Source of the DNA: [Zimmermannella] faecalis ATCC 13722
Lineage (GTDB): Bacteria; Actinomycetota; Actinomycetes; Actinomycetales; Microbacteriaceae
Length of the DNA stretch: 64,000 nucleotides
Direction of reading: 5' to 3'
Assembly (NCBI RefSeq): GCF_000381765.1
Contig: NZ_KB907077.1
Location: 1-64,000, forward strand
Part shown: positions 49,960-58,668 of the stretch, one piece after another
How the letters are laid out: each line of letters opens with the position of its first letter
How positions within the stretch are numbered: position 1 is the stretch's first letter
Notes under the pieces: model-generated
Told to the model about the DNA's origin: nothing
What the model saw: the letters and a program-made list of their open reading frames with translations, nothing else
Database searches by the model: none
Translations under genes and position numbers: made by a program

Positions 49960-50250
49960 ATGAGTAAGCAGCGCGCGGAGGGCGGCGACGCGATTGTCGC
50001 TGCGATCGAGCGTCAGCTACGTGAGGGGCATCCGCTCGCCGAGACGATCCATCCAGGGCAAGTGTGGCGGGTGCACGGTCACGCGACGCGCACACTCGCT
50101 TGGGTGCGATACCTACGGCCAGCAGAAGGCACCGGCCCGGCCTATCACGTGTATCGAGACACGGAAGGCGTGCGGCCGTGGGTGCGAAGCTTCGCGTCGC
50201 TCAACAGCGCGGTGGCGTGGGTGGTGCAGCACGCCGACGAGCTCAGGTGA
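49960..50250 (+). CDS. Small hypothetical protein at the right prophage end
   Basis: A 96-residue protein starts MSKQRAEGGDAIVAAIERQL. It has PGQVWRVHGHATRTLAWVRY and a Trp-rich end. TACTCT lies seven bases before ATG 49960, so it is probably expressed on its own with a leaderless message; ATG 49954 is the alternative start. It is the last gene before attR. No family is recognised. Confidence 0.65.
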   Translation: MSKQRAEGGDAIVAAIERQLREGHPLAETIHPGQVWRVHGHATRTLAWVRYLRPAEGTGPAYHVYRDTEGVRPWVRSFASLNSAVAWVVQHADELR

Positions 50251-50260
50251 GGCCGCGCTC

Positions 50261-50292
50261 GCTACAAATTCTCTACAAGTGGCACCGCAACC
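50261..50292. repeat. Probable integrase arm-type site, right
   Basis: This is the direct copy of the block at 8601-8632 (29 of 32 bases identical), starting GCTACAAATTCTCTACAAGT. It lies 115 bp inside the attR core. No gene is supported between 50251 and 50407. Confidence 0.65.
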
Positions 50293-50407
50293 TAGGCCGA
50301 TTTCAACCGACCTCATCGGATGACAGAACGCTAGAAAACCGCAGGTCGCACCGATATAACCCGCCTCAACCGTTCCGCCCCGATTTCCTCGGATAACCGC
50401 CCTGCAA

Positions 50408-50445
50408 AGCAGGATGTCGCAGGTTCAAATCCTGTCGTCCCGACA
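50408..50445 (+). other. attR core (tRNA-Pro 3' remnant)
   Basis: The 38 bases repeat 8483-8520 exactly. The sequence to its left (CCTGCAA) only mimics part of the anticodon stem, so this copy is not a working tRNA. Host sequence continues to the right. Confidence 0.93.
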
Positions 50446-50665
50446 GTTGCATCGCGAACGCAGGGGTCGCAGTCGAGTGAGGTGGGCAAGTGCGCCCGGG
50501 TCGCACGAGCGCGCCCACCGCATCCGGCCGAGAGCGCCCATCGCGTCCGGCCGGGCGCGCCCACCGCACCCCTCGCCCACGGCGCCCACCGGGCCCAGCC
50601 CGGTAGTCTCGCCGTATCCTCCGAAATGCCGCCGCGGGCGGCGCGAGCGAGAGTCGAGCGCGACG
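50446..50665. other. Host intergenic stretch right of attR
   Basis: No gene is supported here. The stretch holds imperfect GCGCCCACCGCATCCGG-type units at about 50505-50590, like the CATCC tracts at 617-995. Before phage insertion this DNA followed tRNA-Pro directly. Confidence 0.5.
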
Positions 50666-51922
50666 ATGACGTTCCAGAGTTCGAACCGCATCCTTCCCGG
50701 CACGAAGGCATTCCGTTCGACCTCGGCGGGCGCCGCCGCGAGTCGCGTCGCGCACCTGCAGACCATGACGCTCGGGATGCTCGACCGCGCGCCCGAGCCC
50801 GTGCCCGAGGTCGCGGCGACGCTCGACGAGCTCGGGGTCACGCCGGTCGAAGGCGGTTATCGCGACGCCGAGTGGGGCTGCGACGACGATCGCGAGACCT
50901 TCGCGCGACGCGTCGGGCTTCCGGGCACTGCGACCGCGGCAACGACCGCGACGCCGCACGAGACACCGCCCACCCCACCGGATACGCGCAGCCTGCGCCC
51001 CGTGCGCGAAGCGTTCGACGGCATCGGCGACACCCCGAAGCCCGACGACCTCAAGGCGCTGCTCGAGGCCTCGCTCACGGGCCCGACCGCGATCGAGCGC
51101 GTCGCGGGCGCGCAGGCGCTCGACCGGCTCTCGCACGGAACGCACGAGCCGGCCCGCGACGTGCTGCGCGCATCCCTCGCTTCGCCGGCGCACGACGTGC
51201 GGAGCATTGCCGAGCTCTCGTCGGTCGGCCCGCTCGAGCCCCAACCCGCGGTCGCCGCGACGACCACCACCCTCGAGCGGTCGACCGGTGCCGTGAGCTT
51301 CGCGCTTCACGGCACGTGGGCACGCCTGTCTCCGTCGGGCTGGTTTCGCCCCGGCCAGCCGATGCACGAGTACATTCGCGAGCACGTGTCGGCCGACCTC
51401 TACTCGCGGCCCGACTTCCCGCGCTGGTCGGGCGGGCTGAGCGAGGCCGACCGCGTCGCGGGCGGGGAGGGGCTCCTCACCTGGGTCGCCGAGCACACCG
51501 GCGGCGAACAGGTCGACGCGATCTACGCCCACAGCCACGGCGGCAACGTCGCGCTCGAGGCGATCGCGCGCGGGCTCAAGGTGCACCTGCTCGTGCTCCT
51601 GCACGTGCCGCCGCGGCCGAGGGAGGATGCGCAGTGGGCCGACATTCGCGACAACGTCGAGCGAACGCTCGTGTATCGAACGCTGCTCGACCGGGTTGTG
51701 CTCGCCGACATGATCTCGACCGGCAGCGTCGGCGGGGCCTTTTCGCAGCGCTTCGACGAACAGCAGCTCCCGCACGTCGACAACCACCCCGACCCGATCT
51801 CGGGGCCGTGGTTCAGCCACGACTACTTCACGAAGGTCGCGAACTGGGAGCGGCATCACGTCGCGAACGACGTGACCTACTACCGCGGCGAACCGCCGAT
51901 GTCGACGCCCGTTGCCACGTGA
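50666..51922 (+). CDS. Alpha/beta-hydrolase-like protein
   Basis: The 418-residue protein has a nucleophile elbow AHSHGGN with Ser near residue 290. It is preceded by a strand (VDAIYAH) and followed by KVHLLVLLHVPPRP, as in lipase/esterase folds. An oxyanion-type HGTWA motif sits at about residue 213. The N-terminal ~200 residues are helical and of unknown type. ATG 50666 is the first start in a non-low-complexity context, though an earlier one cannot be excluded. The substrate is unknown. Confidence 0.68.
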   Translation: MTFQSSNRILPGTKAFRSTSAGAAASRVAHLQTMTLGMLDRAPEPVPEVAATLDELGVTPVEGGYRDAEWGCDDDRETFARRVGLPGTATAATTATPHETPPTPPDTRSLRPVREAFDGIGDTPKPDDLKALLEASLTGPTAIERVAGAQALDRLSHGTHEPARDVLRASLASPAHDVRSIAELSSVGPLEPQPAVAATTTTLERSTGAVSFALHGTWARLSPSGWFRPGQPMHEYIREHVSADLYSRPDFPRWSGGLSEADRVAGGEGLLTWVAEHTGGEQVDAIYAHSHGGNVALEAIARGLKVHLLVLLHVPPRPREDAQWADIRDNVERTLVYRTLLDRVVLADMISTGSVGGAFSQRFDEQQLPHVDNHPDPISGPWFSHDYFTKVANWERHHVANDVTYYRGEPPMSTPVAT

Positions 51923-51928
51923 CCGCAA

Positions 51929-51950
51929 TCGGGTTAGGCTCCCCTTAGTT
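51929..51950. promoter_or_regulatory. DtxR/IdeR-like iron box
   Basis: GGTTAGGCTCCCCTTA (51932-51947) matches 13 of 16 bases of the core GGTTAGGCTAACCTAA of the IdeR/DtxR operator. It lies about 35 bp before the TetR-irtA-irtB operon. A second symmetric element, TTAGT...ACTAA (51945-51965), overlaps it and may be a TetR operator. Iron-dependent repression is the likely meaning. Confidence 0.65.
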
Positions 51951-51980
51951 ATTCGGGGTTACTAATTCGAGGGGAGCGGC

Positions 51981-52664
51981 ATGACGTCGGTCGGACGCCC
52001 ACGTCAAATTGATGCGAACGACATCGCGCGCGCCGGCTGCGAGCTCGGGATGCGCAACCTGAGCCTCAAGGCGGTCGCGGCCGCGCTCGGCATCACGCCG
52101 GCAGCGCTCTACCGTCACGTCGACGGCCGCTGGGGCCTCGAGCGACTCGTCGGCGAGCGCATGCTCGAAGACCTCGTCATCGACGACGACCCGGCCCACA
52201 CGACCGCGCAGCACCTGCTCGCGCTGGGGCTCGGGCTGCGGGAGTTCGTGCTCGCGCATTCGGGCATCGCCGCGTACCTGCAGACCCTTTTCCCGCGCGG
52301 CGATGCCGGCCGCCGGCTGCTCGCGGGGGAGGTGCGGGCGCTCACACGGCGCGGCTACGCGCCCGGCGCCGCGGTCGTCGTCGCGAGCGCCGTCGCGTCG
52401 ATGTCGATCGCCTACGCGGCGGCCGAGGAGCGGCAGCGCGAGCACGCCGACGGCGTCGAGGCGCAGCGGCTGGACGCGATCGCGCAGCTCGCGGGCTACG
52501 CCGACCTCGGGGCGGCGCACGCGTCGGTGCCCGAGCTCGACTGGGCCGACTACGTGCGACTCGTGCTCGTCGCGGCGATCGACGGGCTGCTCGGCGCCGC
52601 GCCGCCGGGTCGGCCAGTCGCCGAAATTGTGGAGTTTCTCGAAGCGAAGGGGGCGGGCGTCTAA
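51981..52664 (+). CDS. TetR-family regulator of the siderophore operon
   Basis: The 227-residue protein has an N-terminal helix-turn-helix ([20 protein letters not shown], ~residues 30-49) typical of TetR proteins, then a helical ligand domain. ATG 51981 has GAGGGGAG upstream. Its stop overlaps the irtA start (TAATG), so it is the first gene of the iron-uptake operon and may autoregulate it together with the iron box. Confidence 0.85.
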   Translation: MTSVGRPRQIDANDIARAGCELGMRNLSLKAVAAALGITPAALYRHVDGRWGLERLVGERMLEDLVIDDDPAHTTAQHLLALGLGLREFVLAHSGIAAYLQTLFPRGDAGRRLLAGEVRALTRRGYAPGAAVVVASAVASMSIAYAAAEERQREHADGVEAQRLDAIAQLAGYADLGAAHASVPELDWADYVRLVLVAAIDGLLGAAPPGRPVAEIVEFLEAKGAGV

Positions 52665-55303
52665 TGGCGAAACGCGGATTCCAGGGAGCGGTGATGCGCA
52701 GCTTCGGCGCGCGCGATCACGTCGCGACCGTCATGGGCACAGAACTGCTCGCGCCGAAGTTTCTTCGAGTGCGGTTCACGTCGCCGACGCTGTTCGGCGA
52801 GGTGGAGGCGCCGCCCACCGCCTGGCTGCGGTTTTGGTTCCCCGACCCCGAGGGCGCCGACGTCGAACACCAGCGCGCGTACACGTTCACCGAGGCGAAC
52901 CCCGACACCGGCGAGTTCGCCGTCGACTTCGTGCTGCACCAGCCCGCCGGTCCGGCCTCGGCGTGGGCGGAGCGCGCCGAGCCGGGCGCGACGGTGTCGC
53001 TCATGTCGATGGGATCGACGAAGTTCGAGCTACCCGACGAGTTGCCCGCCGGCTACCTCCTCATCGGCGACTCGGCGTCGATCCCCGCGATCTCCGCAAT
53101 TCTCCGCACGGTGCCCGACGAGGTGCCGATCGAGTGCTACCTCGAGCAGCACGACCCCGATGACCGCCGCATTCCGCTTCCGACGCATCCTCGCCTGCGC
53201 CTCCACTGGGTGCCGCGGCAGGGGCCGAACTCGCTCGCCGCGGCACTCGAGCCGCGCGACTGGTCGGACTGGTACGCCTGGGTCGCGCCCGAATCCGGCA
53301 GCATGCGGCACATTCGCGCTCGCCTGAAAGACGAGTTTGGCTTCCCGAAGTCGGAGCAGCACCTGCAGGCCTACTGGATGTTCGGCCGCGAGATGGGCAA
53401 GCTTCGCGCCACCGAGAAGGAGGAGCTCGCGACACCCGAGCAACTCGCCGAGAACCGCGTTGAAACCGTCGAGGCGGCGCCCGAGCCGGCCGCCGAAACG
53501 ACAGAACCGGCCCCCGACCCCACCGCTCCGACCCCGGATACGCGTGGCCGGTGGCGCGCCGAAGCTGGCGGCAGGCTGCTGCGGCCGCTGCGGGGAACCC
53601 TGATCGCCGCGGGCATCCTGCAGGGCATCGTCACGCTCATCGAACTCGCGCCGTATTTCCTGCTCGCCGAGCTCGCGCGACTCCTGCTCGTGGGCGCGCC
53701 GGCCGAGCGGCTCTGGACGGTCGGCATCTGGGCGGTCGCGCTGCTCGGCGCGGGTGCCCTGCTGTCGATGCTCATGCTCCTCTGGCTCCACGTCGTCGAC
53801 GCCCGCTTCGAGCGCGACCTGCGCCAGCGACTCCTCGCGAAGCTCGCGCGCCTGCCGCTCGGCTGGTTCGACGCACGCACGTCCGGGCAGGTCAAGCAGC
53901 TCCTCCACGACGACACACTGTCGCTGCACTATCTCGTGACGCACGCGGTGCCCGACGCCGTCGCCGCGGTCGTCGCCCCGGTCGCCGTGCTCATCTACCT
54001 GTTCTCGATCGACTGGCGCCTTGGCCTGCTCCTGCTGCTGCCCGTGCTCGTCTATATCTTCGCGATGAGCTGGATGCTCATCCAGTCGGGGCACAAGACC
54101 GCCCGGGCCCTGCGCTGGGCCGAGCGGATGAACAGCGAGGCCACCGGGTACCTCGAGGGGCAGGCCGTCGTGCGGGTGTTCGGCGGCGCGGCCGCTTCGA
54201 CGTTCCGCGCGCGGCTCGGCGAGTACGTCGCGTTCCTCAGCGACTGGCAGCGGCCCTTCACCGGCGCGAAGACGGTCATGGACCTCGCGACGCGACCCGC
54301 GACCTCGGTCATGCTCCTCGTGCTGCTCGGCACGCTGCTCATCACGACCGGCAGCATGGACGCCGCGGCGCTCCTGCCGTTCATGCTGCTCGGCACGACG
54401 TTCGGCGCGCGGCTGCTCGGCATCGGCTACGGGCTGAGCGGCCTGCGGTCGGGGCTGCTCGCGGCCCGGCGCATCCAGAACACCCTCGACGAGCGCGAGC
54501 TCGGCACCGCCGACGCGATGTCGGCCACGGCCGACCGCCCGGCGGGTCACGTCGAATTCGCCGGCGTCGACTTCGAGTACCGTCCGAACGTTCCCGTGCT
54601 GCGCGACGTCTCCCTCGAGCTCGCGCCCGGCACGCTCACGGCGCTCGTCGGGCCCTCGGGCTCGGGCAAGTCGACCCTCGCGGCGCTGCTCGCGCGGTTC
54701 CACGACGTCACGGGCGGCGCGATTCGCATCGACGGCCGCGACGTGCGAACCCTCACACCCGACGAGCTCTACACCAGGGTCAGCTTCGTGTTCCAGCAGA
54801 CGCAGCTCGTACGCGGAACCGTGCGCGAGAACCTCGCGCTCGCGGTGCCCGACGCGACGGATGCGCAGATCGAGTCGGCCGCCCGCGCGGCGCAGATCCA
54901 CGAACGCATGCTTCGCCTGCCAGACGGCTACGACACCATGCTCGGCCCCGACGCCGAGCTGTCGGGCGGGGAGCGGCAGCGGCTCACAATCGCGAGGGCG
55001 CTCCTCGCCGACACCCCGGTGCTCGTGCTCGACGAGGCGACGGCGTTCGCCGACCCCGAATCGGAATACCTCGTGCAGCGCGCCATCAACCGGCTCACCG
55101 AGGGGCGAACCGTGCTCGTCATCGCCCACCGGCTGCACACGATCGTCGGCGCCGACAACATCGTCGTGCTCGATCACGGCCGCATCGTCGAGACCGGCAC
55201 GCACGACGCGCTGCTCGCCGCCGACGGCCGCTACCGCAAGCTCTGGGACGCCGCCGCGAGCGGCGCCGCCACCCCGACGACCGAAACGGAGCCCGCATCG
55301 TGA
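52664..55303 (+). CDS. irtA: IrtA-like siderophore importer with fused FAD reductase domain
   Basis: The 879-residue membrane protein starts with a siderophore-interacting domain (~1-245): flavin motif QRAYTFTE and nucleotide motif [13 protein letters not shown]. An acidic/Pro linker follows. The ABC exporter-type membrane domain covers ~300-590. The ATPase has Walker [10 protein letters not shown] (~663), signature LSGGERQRL (~765) and Walker B VLVLDEAT (~785). This fusion is the hallmark of mycobacterial IrtA, which imports ferric carboxymycobactin-like siderophores and reduces the iron. The next gene supplies IrtB. Confidence 0.9.
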   Translation: MAKRGFQGAVMRSFGARDHVATVMGTELLAPKFLRVRFTSPTLFGEVEAPPTAWLRFWFPDPEGADVEHQRAYTFTEANPDTGEFAVDFVLHQPAGPASAWAERAEPGATVSLMSMGSTKFELPDELPAGYLLIGDSASIPAISAILRTVPDEVPIECYLEQHDPDDRRIPLPTHPRLRLHWVPRQGPNSLAAALEPRDWSDWYAWVAPESGSMRHIRARLKDEFGFPKSEQHLQAYWMFGREMGKLRATEKEELATPEQLAENRVETVEAAPEPAAETTEPAPDPTAPTPDTRGRWRAEAGGRLLRPLRGTLIAAGILQGIVTLIELAPYFLLAELARLLLVGAPAERLWTVGIWAVALLGAGALLSMLMLLWLHVVDARFERDLRQRLLAKLARLPLGWFDARTSGQVKQLLHDDTLSLHYLVTHAVPDAVAAVVAPVAVLIYLFSIDWRLGLLLLLPVLVYIFAMSWMLIQSGHKTARALRWAERMNSEATGYLEGQAVVRVFGGAAASTFRARLGEYVAFLSDWQRPFTGAKTVMDLATRPATSVMLLVLLGTLLITTGSMDAAALLPFMLLGTTFGARLLGIGYGLSGLRSGLLAARRIQNTLDERELGTADAMSATADRPAGHVEFAGVDFEYRPNVPVLRDVSLELAPGTLTALVGPSGSGKSTLAALLARFHDVTGGAIRIDGRDVRTLTPDELYTRVSFVFQQTQLVRGTVRENLALAVPDATDAQIESAARAAQIHERMLRLPDGYDTMLGPDAELSGGERQRLTIARALLADTPVLVLDEATAFADPESEYLVQRAINRLTEGRTVLVIAHRLHTIVGADNIVVLDHGRIVETGTHDALLAADGRYRKLWDAAASGAATPTTETEPAS

Positions 55304-57042
55304 TCCGCACCCTGCTCTCCCTGCTCCCGCCCGACTCCCGCTCGCGAGTCGGCCTGCACCTCGCGCTCACGGTCGTGAGCATCGCCCTGCGCGCCGTCGC
55401 AACCGTGCTGCTCGTGCCGCTCGTCGCGGCCCTGTTCTCGCCGGCGCCGACCGACGCGTGGCCGTGGGCCGGGTGGATCGCCCTCGTCACGATCTCGGGC
55501 CTCATCGTCGACTGGTTCGTCGCGAGGATCGCCTTCGAGCTCGGGTTCGCGGTGCTCGACCGCGGGCAGCACGAGGTCTCGCACCGACTGACGCGCACGC
55601 CGCTCACCTGGTTTACCGCCGAGAACACGGCCACGGCCCGGCAGGCGATCGCAGCGACCGGCCCCGACCTCGTCGGCATCTTCGTCTATCTCGTGACGCC
55701 GCTCCTCGGCGCGATTGTGCTGCCCATCGCGATCGCGCTCGCGCTGCTGCCGGTCGCGCCGCTCCTCGGCGTCGCCGCGCTCGTCGGCGTGCCGGTGCTC
55801 CTCGGCGCGTACCTGCTCGCCGTGCGCTGCAACCGGGCCGCCGATCGCGCGGCCGCCGAATCGAACAGTGCGCTCACCGAGCGCATCATCGAGTTCGCCC
55901 GAACCCAGCACGCGCTCCGTTCGGCCCGCCGAGTCGACCCGGCCCGCAGCCAGGTTGGCGCGGCGCTCGCGAGCCAGCACAGCGCGGTCATGCGCATGCT
56001 GTTCATGCAGGTGCCGGGCCAGCTGCTGTTTTCGGTCGCGAGCCAGATCGCGCTGATTCTGCTCGCCGGTGCGACGGTGTGGCTCACCGCGACGGGCCGC
56101 ATCGCGGCGCCCGAGGCGATCGCGCTCATCGTCGTCATCGCCCGCTACCTCGAGCCGTTCACGACGCTCGCCGAGCTCAGCGGCGGGCTCGAAACCTCGA
56201 CCGTGACGCTCCGGCGCATCCGCAGCGTGCTCGACGCGCCGATGCTCGCCGAGGGTGAGGCGAGGCTCCACACGGATGCGCCGGGTCGCGTCGAACTGCG
56301 CGGGGTCGACTTCCGTTATGCCGACGACGCCCCGCCGGTCATCGATGGCCTCGACCTGACCCTGGAACCGGGCACGACGACGGCCATCGTCGGGCCGTCG
56401 GGCTCCGGCAAGAGCACGATCCTCGCGCTGCTTGCCGGGCTCTACGAGCCGACCTCCGGTGAGATCCGCTTCGCCGGCACCGACGTCACCACGGTTCGCG
56501 CCGACGACCGCCGGGCCCACGTCAGCGCGGTGTTCCAGCACTCGTACCTGTTCGACGGCACGATTCGCGAGAACGTGCTCGTCGGCGATCTGGGCGCGAG
56601 CGAGGGCGACCTCGCCGAGGCGGCGCGCCTCGCGCAGCTCGACTCGCTGCTCGGGCGATTGCCCGAGGGCTGGGACGCTGGCGTGGGGGAGGGTGGCGCG
56701 AACCTCTCGGGCGGCGAGCGTCAGCGCGTCGCGATCGCGCGGGCCCTGCTCAAGCGAGCGCCGCTGCTGCTCATCGACGAGGCGACGAGCGCACTCGACA
56801 ACGAGAACGAAGCGGCGGTCACGACCGCGCTCGGCGCCGACTCGACCGTCGGCACGCGCGTGATTGTCGCGCACCGACTCGCGAGCATCCGGGCCGCCGA
56901 CCGGGTCATATTTGTCGAGCGCGGGCGCATCGTCGAAGACGGCGCGCCCGGCGACCTCATCGCCGCCGGTGGCCGCTTCGCGGAGTTCTGGGGCGAGCAG
57001 GACGCGGCCGCCGGGTGGCGTCTCGGCGCGGCTACCGACTGA
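55300..57042 (+). CDS. irtB: IrtB-like ABC transporter partner
   Basis: This 580-residue ABC exporter-fold half-transporter has an N-terminal membrane domain (six helices, ~1-320). The ATPase has Walker [10 protein letters not shown] (~365), signature LSGGERQRV (~469) and Walker [13 protein letters not shown] (~487). GTG 55300 overlaps the irtA stop, so the two are made together and likely form the IrtAB heterodimer. Its 3' end overlaps the convergent FUSC gene by 11 bases. Confidence 0.88.
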   Translation: MIRTLLSLLPPDSRSRVGLHLALTVVSIALRAVATVLLVPLVAALFSPAPTDAWPWAGWIALVTISGLIVDWFVARIAFELGFAVLDRGQHEVSHRLTRTPLTWFTAENTATARQAIAATGPDLVGIFVYLVTPLLGAIVLPIAIALALLPVAPLLGVAALVGVPVLLGAYLLAVRCNRAADRAAAESNSALTERIIEFARTQHALRSARRVDPARSQVGAALASQHSAVMRMLFMQVPGQLLFSVASQIALILLAGATVWLTATGRIAAPEAIALIVVIARYLEPFTTLAELSGGLETSTVTLRRIRSVLDAPMLAEGEARLHTDAPGRVELRGVDFRYADDAPPVIDGLDLTLEPGTTTAIVGPSGSGKSTILALLAGLYEPTSGEIRFAGTDVTTVRADDRRAHVSAVFQHSYLFDGTIRENVLVGDLGASEGDLAEAARLAQLDSLLGRLPEGWDAGVGEGGANLSGGERQRVAIARALLKRAPLLLIDEATSALDNENEAAVTTALGADSTVGTRVIVAHRLASIRAADRVIFVERGRIVEDGAPGDLIAAGGRFAEFWGEQDAAAGWRLGAATD

Positions 57043-58168
57043 CCTTCCGCACGGCCCACGGGAGCAGCACCGTCACGATACCGACCGCCGAGCCAATCAC
57101 CGTCTCGAGGCCGCGGTCGTAGAGCAGGGCTCCCGCATGTACGTCGGCGCCAGCCCCCTGCATCGCGAGCTCAATCGAGAGCAGCGCGAGCGGCGTCACG
57201 AACAGCTGCCCGAGCACGTACGAGCGCACGATCACGAGCTCGGTGAGGCCCTGGAACAGCGCGATGAGCAGAATGAGGGCCCACAGGGGCGGATGCGCGA
57301 GGCTCGCGAGCGCGGCGATCACGAGGCCGCCGCAGGTGCCGATCACGCGGTGCAGACCGCGGTTCACCGCGAGCCGGGTCGGGTGGCCGGCGAGCGGCAC
57401 GACGGAGGCGAGCTGTGCCCAGTACGTGTGGTTGATGCCCCACGGCTCACTGAGCAGCAGCGCGGCGGTGCCGGCGACCGCGGCCGAGGCGACATTCAGG
57501 GCGACGAGCGGATACGCGACCGCGGCGGCATCGCCCCGGAACACGCCACCGGCCGGCCAGCCGAAGGGTTTCCAGAAGCGCCGGCCGAGCAGGCGCGACG
57601 ACATGCCCATCGCGAGCGACCAGCAGATCACCACGATCGAGGTCACGACGGCCTCGCCGATCGGCGGCTGCGTCGGCATCGAGGCGACGGCGCCGAACGC
57701 AAAGACGAAGAAGAGTGAGCCGCCCGGGCGCAGCTCCCAGTACTGGGTGACGAGCGCGGTGATGCCGGCGACGAGCGCGATGACTCCGGCCATCGACCAC
57801 TCCGCCATCGGCCACTCGGCCATCGTCCCCTCGGCCATCGACCCCTCGGCAGCGGGGGAGCTGGCGAGCAGTGTCGCGGCCGCGATCGCGCCGAGCAGCG
57901 TCGCGAACATGAGCATCCCGGCCCGCAGCTGCATGTGCAGCCGCGCGCCGTGCGACACGTTGCGGCCGTAGATCGACGGGAACGCGCCGAACGACGCGAA
58001 CACGGCGAGGTCGAGCCGCCCGATCGCGAGCAGCACGAAGAGTGGCACGAGCACCGTGATGCTGCAGCGAATCGCCACCTCATGGTCGCGGTTCGCGGGC
58101 CCGAGCTCGAACAGCGACAGGCGAGGGGCGCGGGCCGCGGAACCTTGCGAAGCGTTGTCAGCGGGCAC
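57032..58168 (-). CDS. FUSC-family inner membrane protein
   Basis: The 378-residue protein has two sets of hydrophobic helices around a central region, as in the FUSC/aromatic-acid-exporter-like family. LRPGGSLFFVFAFGAVASMP and WAQLASVVPLAGHP are family-like segments. A short tandem MAEGTMAEWPMAEWSMAG lies in the loop at about residue 112-128. The GTG start has GGAAGG upstream. It may export small organic compounds. It is convergent with irtB. Confidence 0.8.
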   Translation of the reverse strand: MPADNASQGSAARAPRLSLFELGPANRDHEVAIRCSITVLVPLFVLLAIGRLDLAVFASFGAFPSIYGRNVSHGARLHMQLRAGMLMFATLLGAIAAATLLASSPAAEGSMAEGTMAEWPMAEWSMAGVIALVAGITALVTQYWELRPGGSLFFVFAFGAVASMPTQPPIGEAVVTSIVVICWSLAMGMSSRLLGRRFWKPFGWPAGGVFRGDAAAVAYPLVALNVASAAVAGTAALLLSEPWGINHTYWAQLASVVPLAGHPTRLAVNRGLHRVIGTCGGLVIAALASLAHPPLWALILLIALFQGLTELVIVRSYVLGQLFVTPLALLSIELAMQGAGADVHAGALLYDRGLETVIGSAVGIVTVLLPWAVRKVSR

Positions 58169-58668
58169 GCAGCACCTTCCTTACATCGAGGGACCCCGGC
58201 ATCGAGGGGGCCCTACATCGAGAGTCGAGCCGCGGGGCAGGGCCGCCGCGAACGAAACGACATCGGGCTCGAGGCGCGTCACGGCGCGGAATACCGCGCG
58301 ACGGCAGCCGTCGATTAACGTCTTCATAACGATACGCGGATGCCGCGGGATGCGCGAAATGACGCGGATCCCGCGGCCGCGGATCTCCGTATCGGCGGGC
58401 GAGTGGGCACCGATTTTCTCAGCCTGATCGGGCCTCGCGTTCAGCGTTCGCTAGGATTGGTTCGCTGTTAAGCCGCCGGTCGGCGCCCGCAACTGGCCCG
58501 ACTGACGCCGTGGAGACGGGGTCTCCGCGCCATGCGCGACGGTTCCCAGCCTGGCTGATTCGTGATTATTCCGGCCCGGTGACGAGCTTGTTGTGCCGAT
58601 GAAGTGGGTATTCCACCCCTCGTGTGCCGTTTGCGTGCGCGGTTACGACAATCACTAGAGGAGAGTTC
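58169..58668. other. 500-bp gene-free leader region of the osmoprotectant operon
   Basis: I find no supported gene. CATCGAG recurs three times at 58180-58225. Small hairpins lie at 58512-58526 (GGAGAC...GTCTCC) and 58538-58548 (CAGCCTGGCTG). The long leader before the transporter could hold promoters and an osmotic-control RNA element, but no known riboswitch pattern was recognised. Confidence 0.5.

Larger units (their letters stand above)
8483..50445. mobile_element. Complete siphovirus-type prophage in tRNA-Pro
   Basis: The element is bounded by identical 38-bp att cores and is about 41.9 kb from core to core. It carries integrase, a divergent lysogeny switch, recombination and replication genes, terminase, portal, coat, connector, tail tube, chaperone, tape-measure, distal tail, lysin and holin-like genes in canonical order. 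No structural gene looks broken, so it may be inducible. The coat is P22-like, the portal SPP1 Gp6-like, and a long tape measure predicts a non-contractile tail. The GC level is lower than in the host flanks, most visibly in the cargo genes near 21.5-22.2 kb and 49.3-49.8 kb. Confidence 0.95.

Noticed and set aside
50401-50445. Second tRNA-Pro gene at attR
   Set aside because: Only the 3' half from the att core is present; acceptor 5' strand, D arm and true anticodon are missing.
53551-55299. Forward frame extending upstream of irtB across most of irtA
   Set aside because: It is an Arg/Ala-rich shadow of irtA; homology to IrtB begins at GTG 55300.
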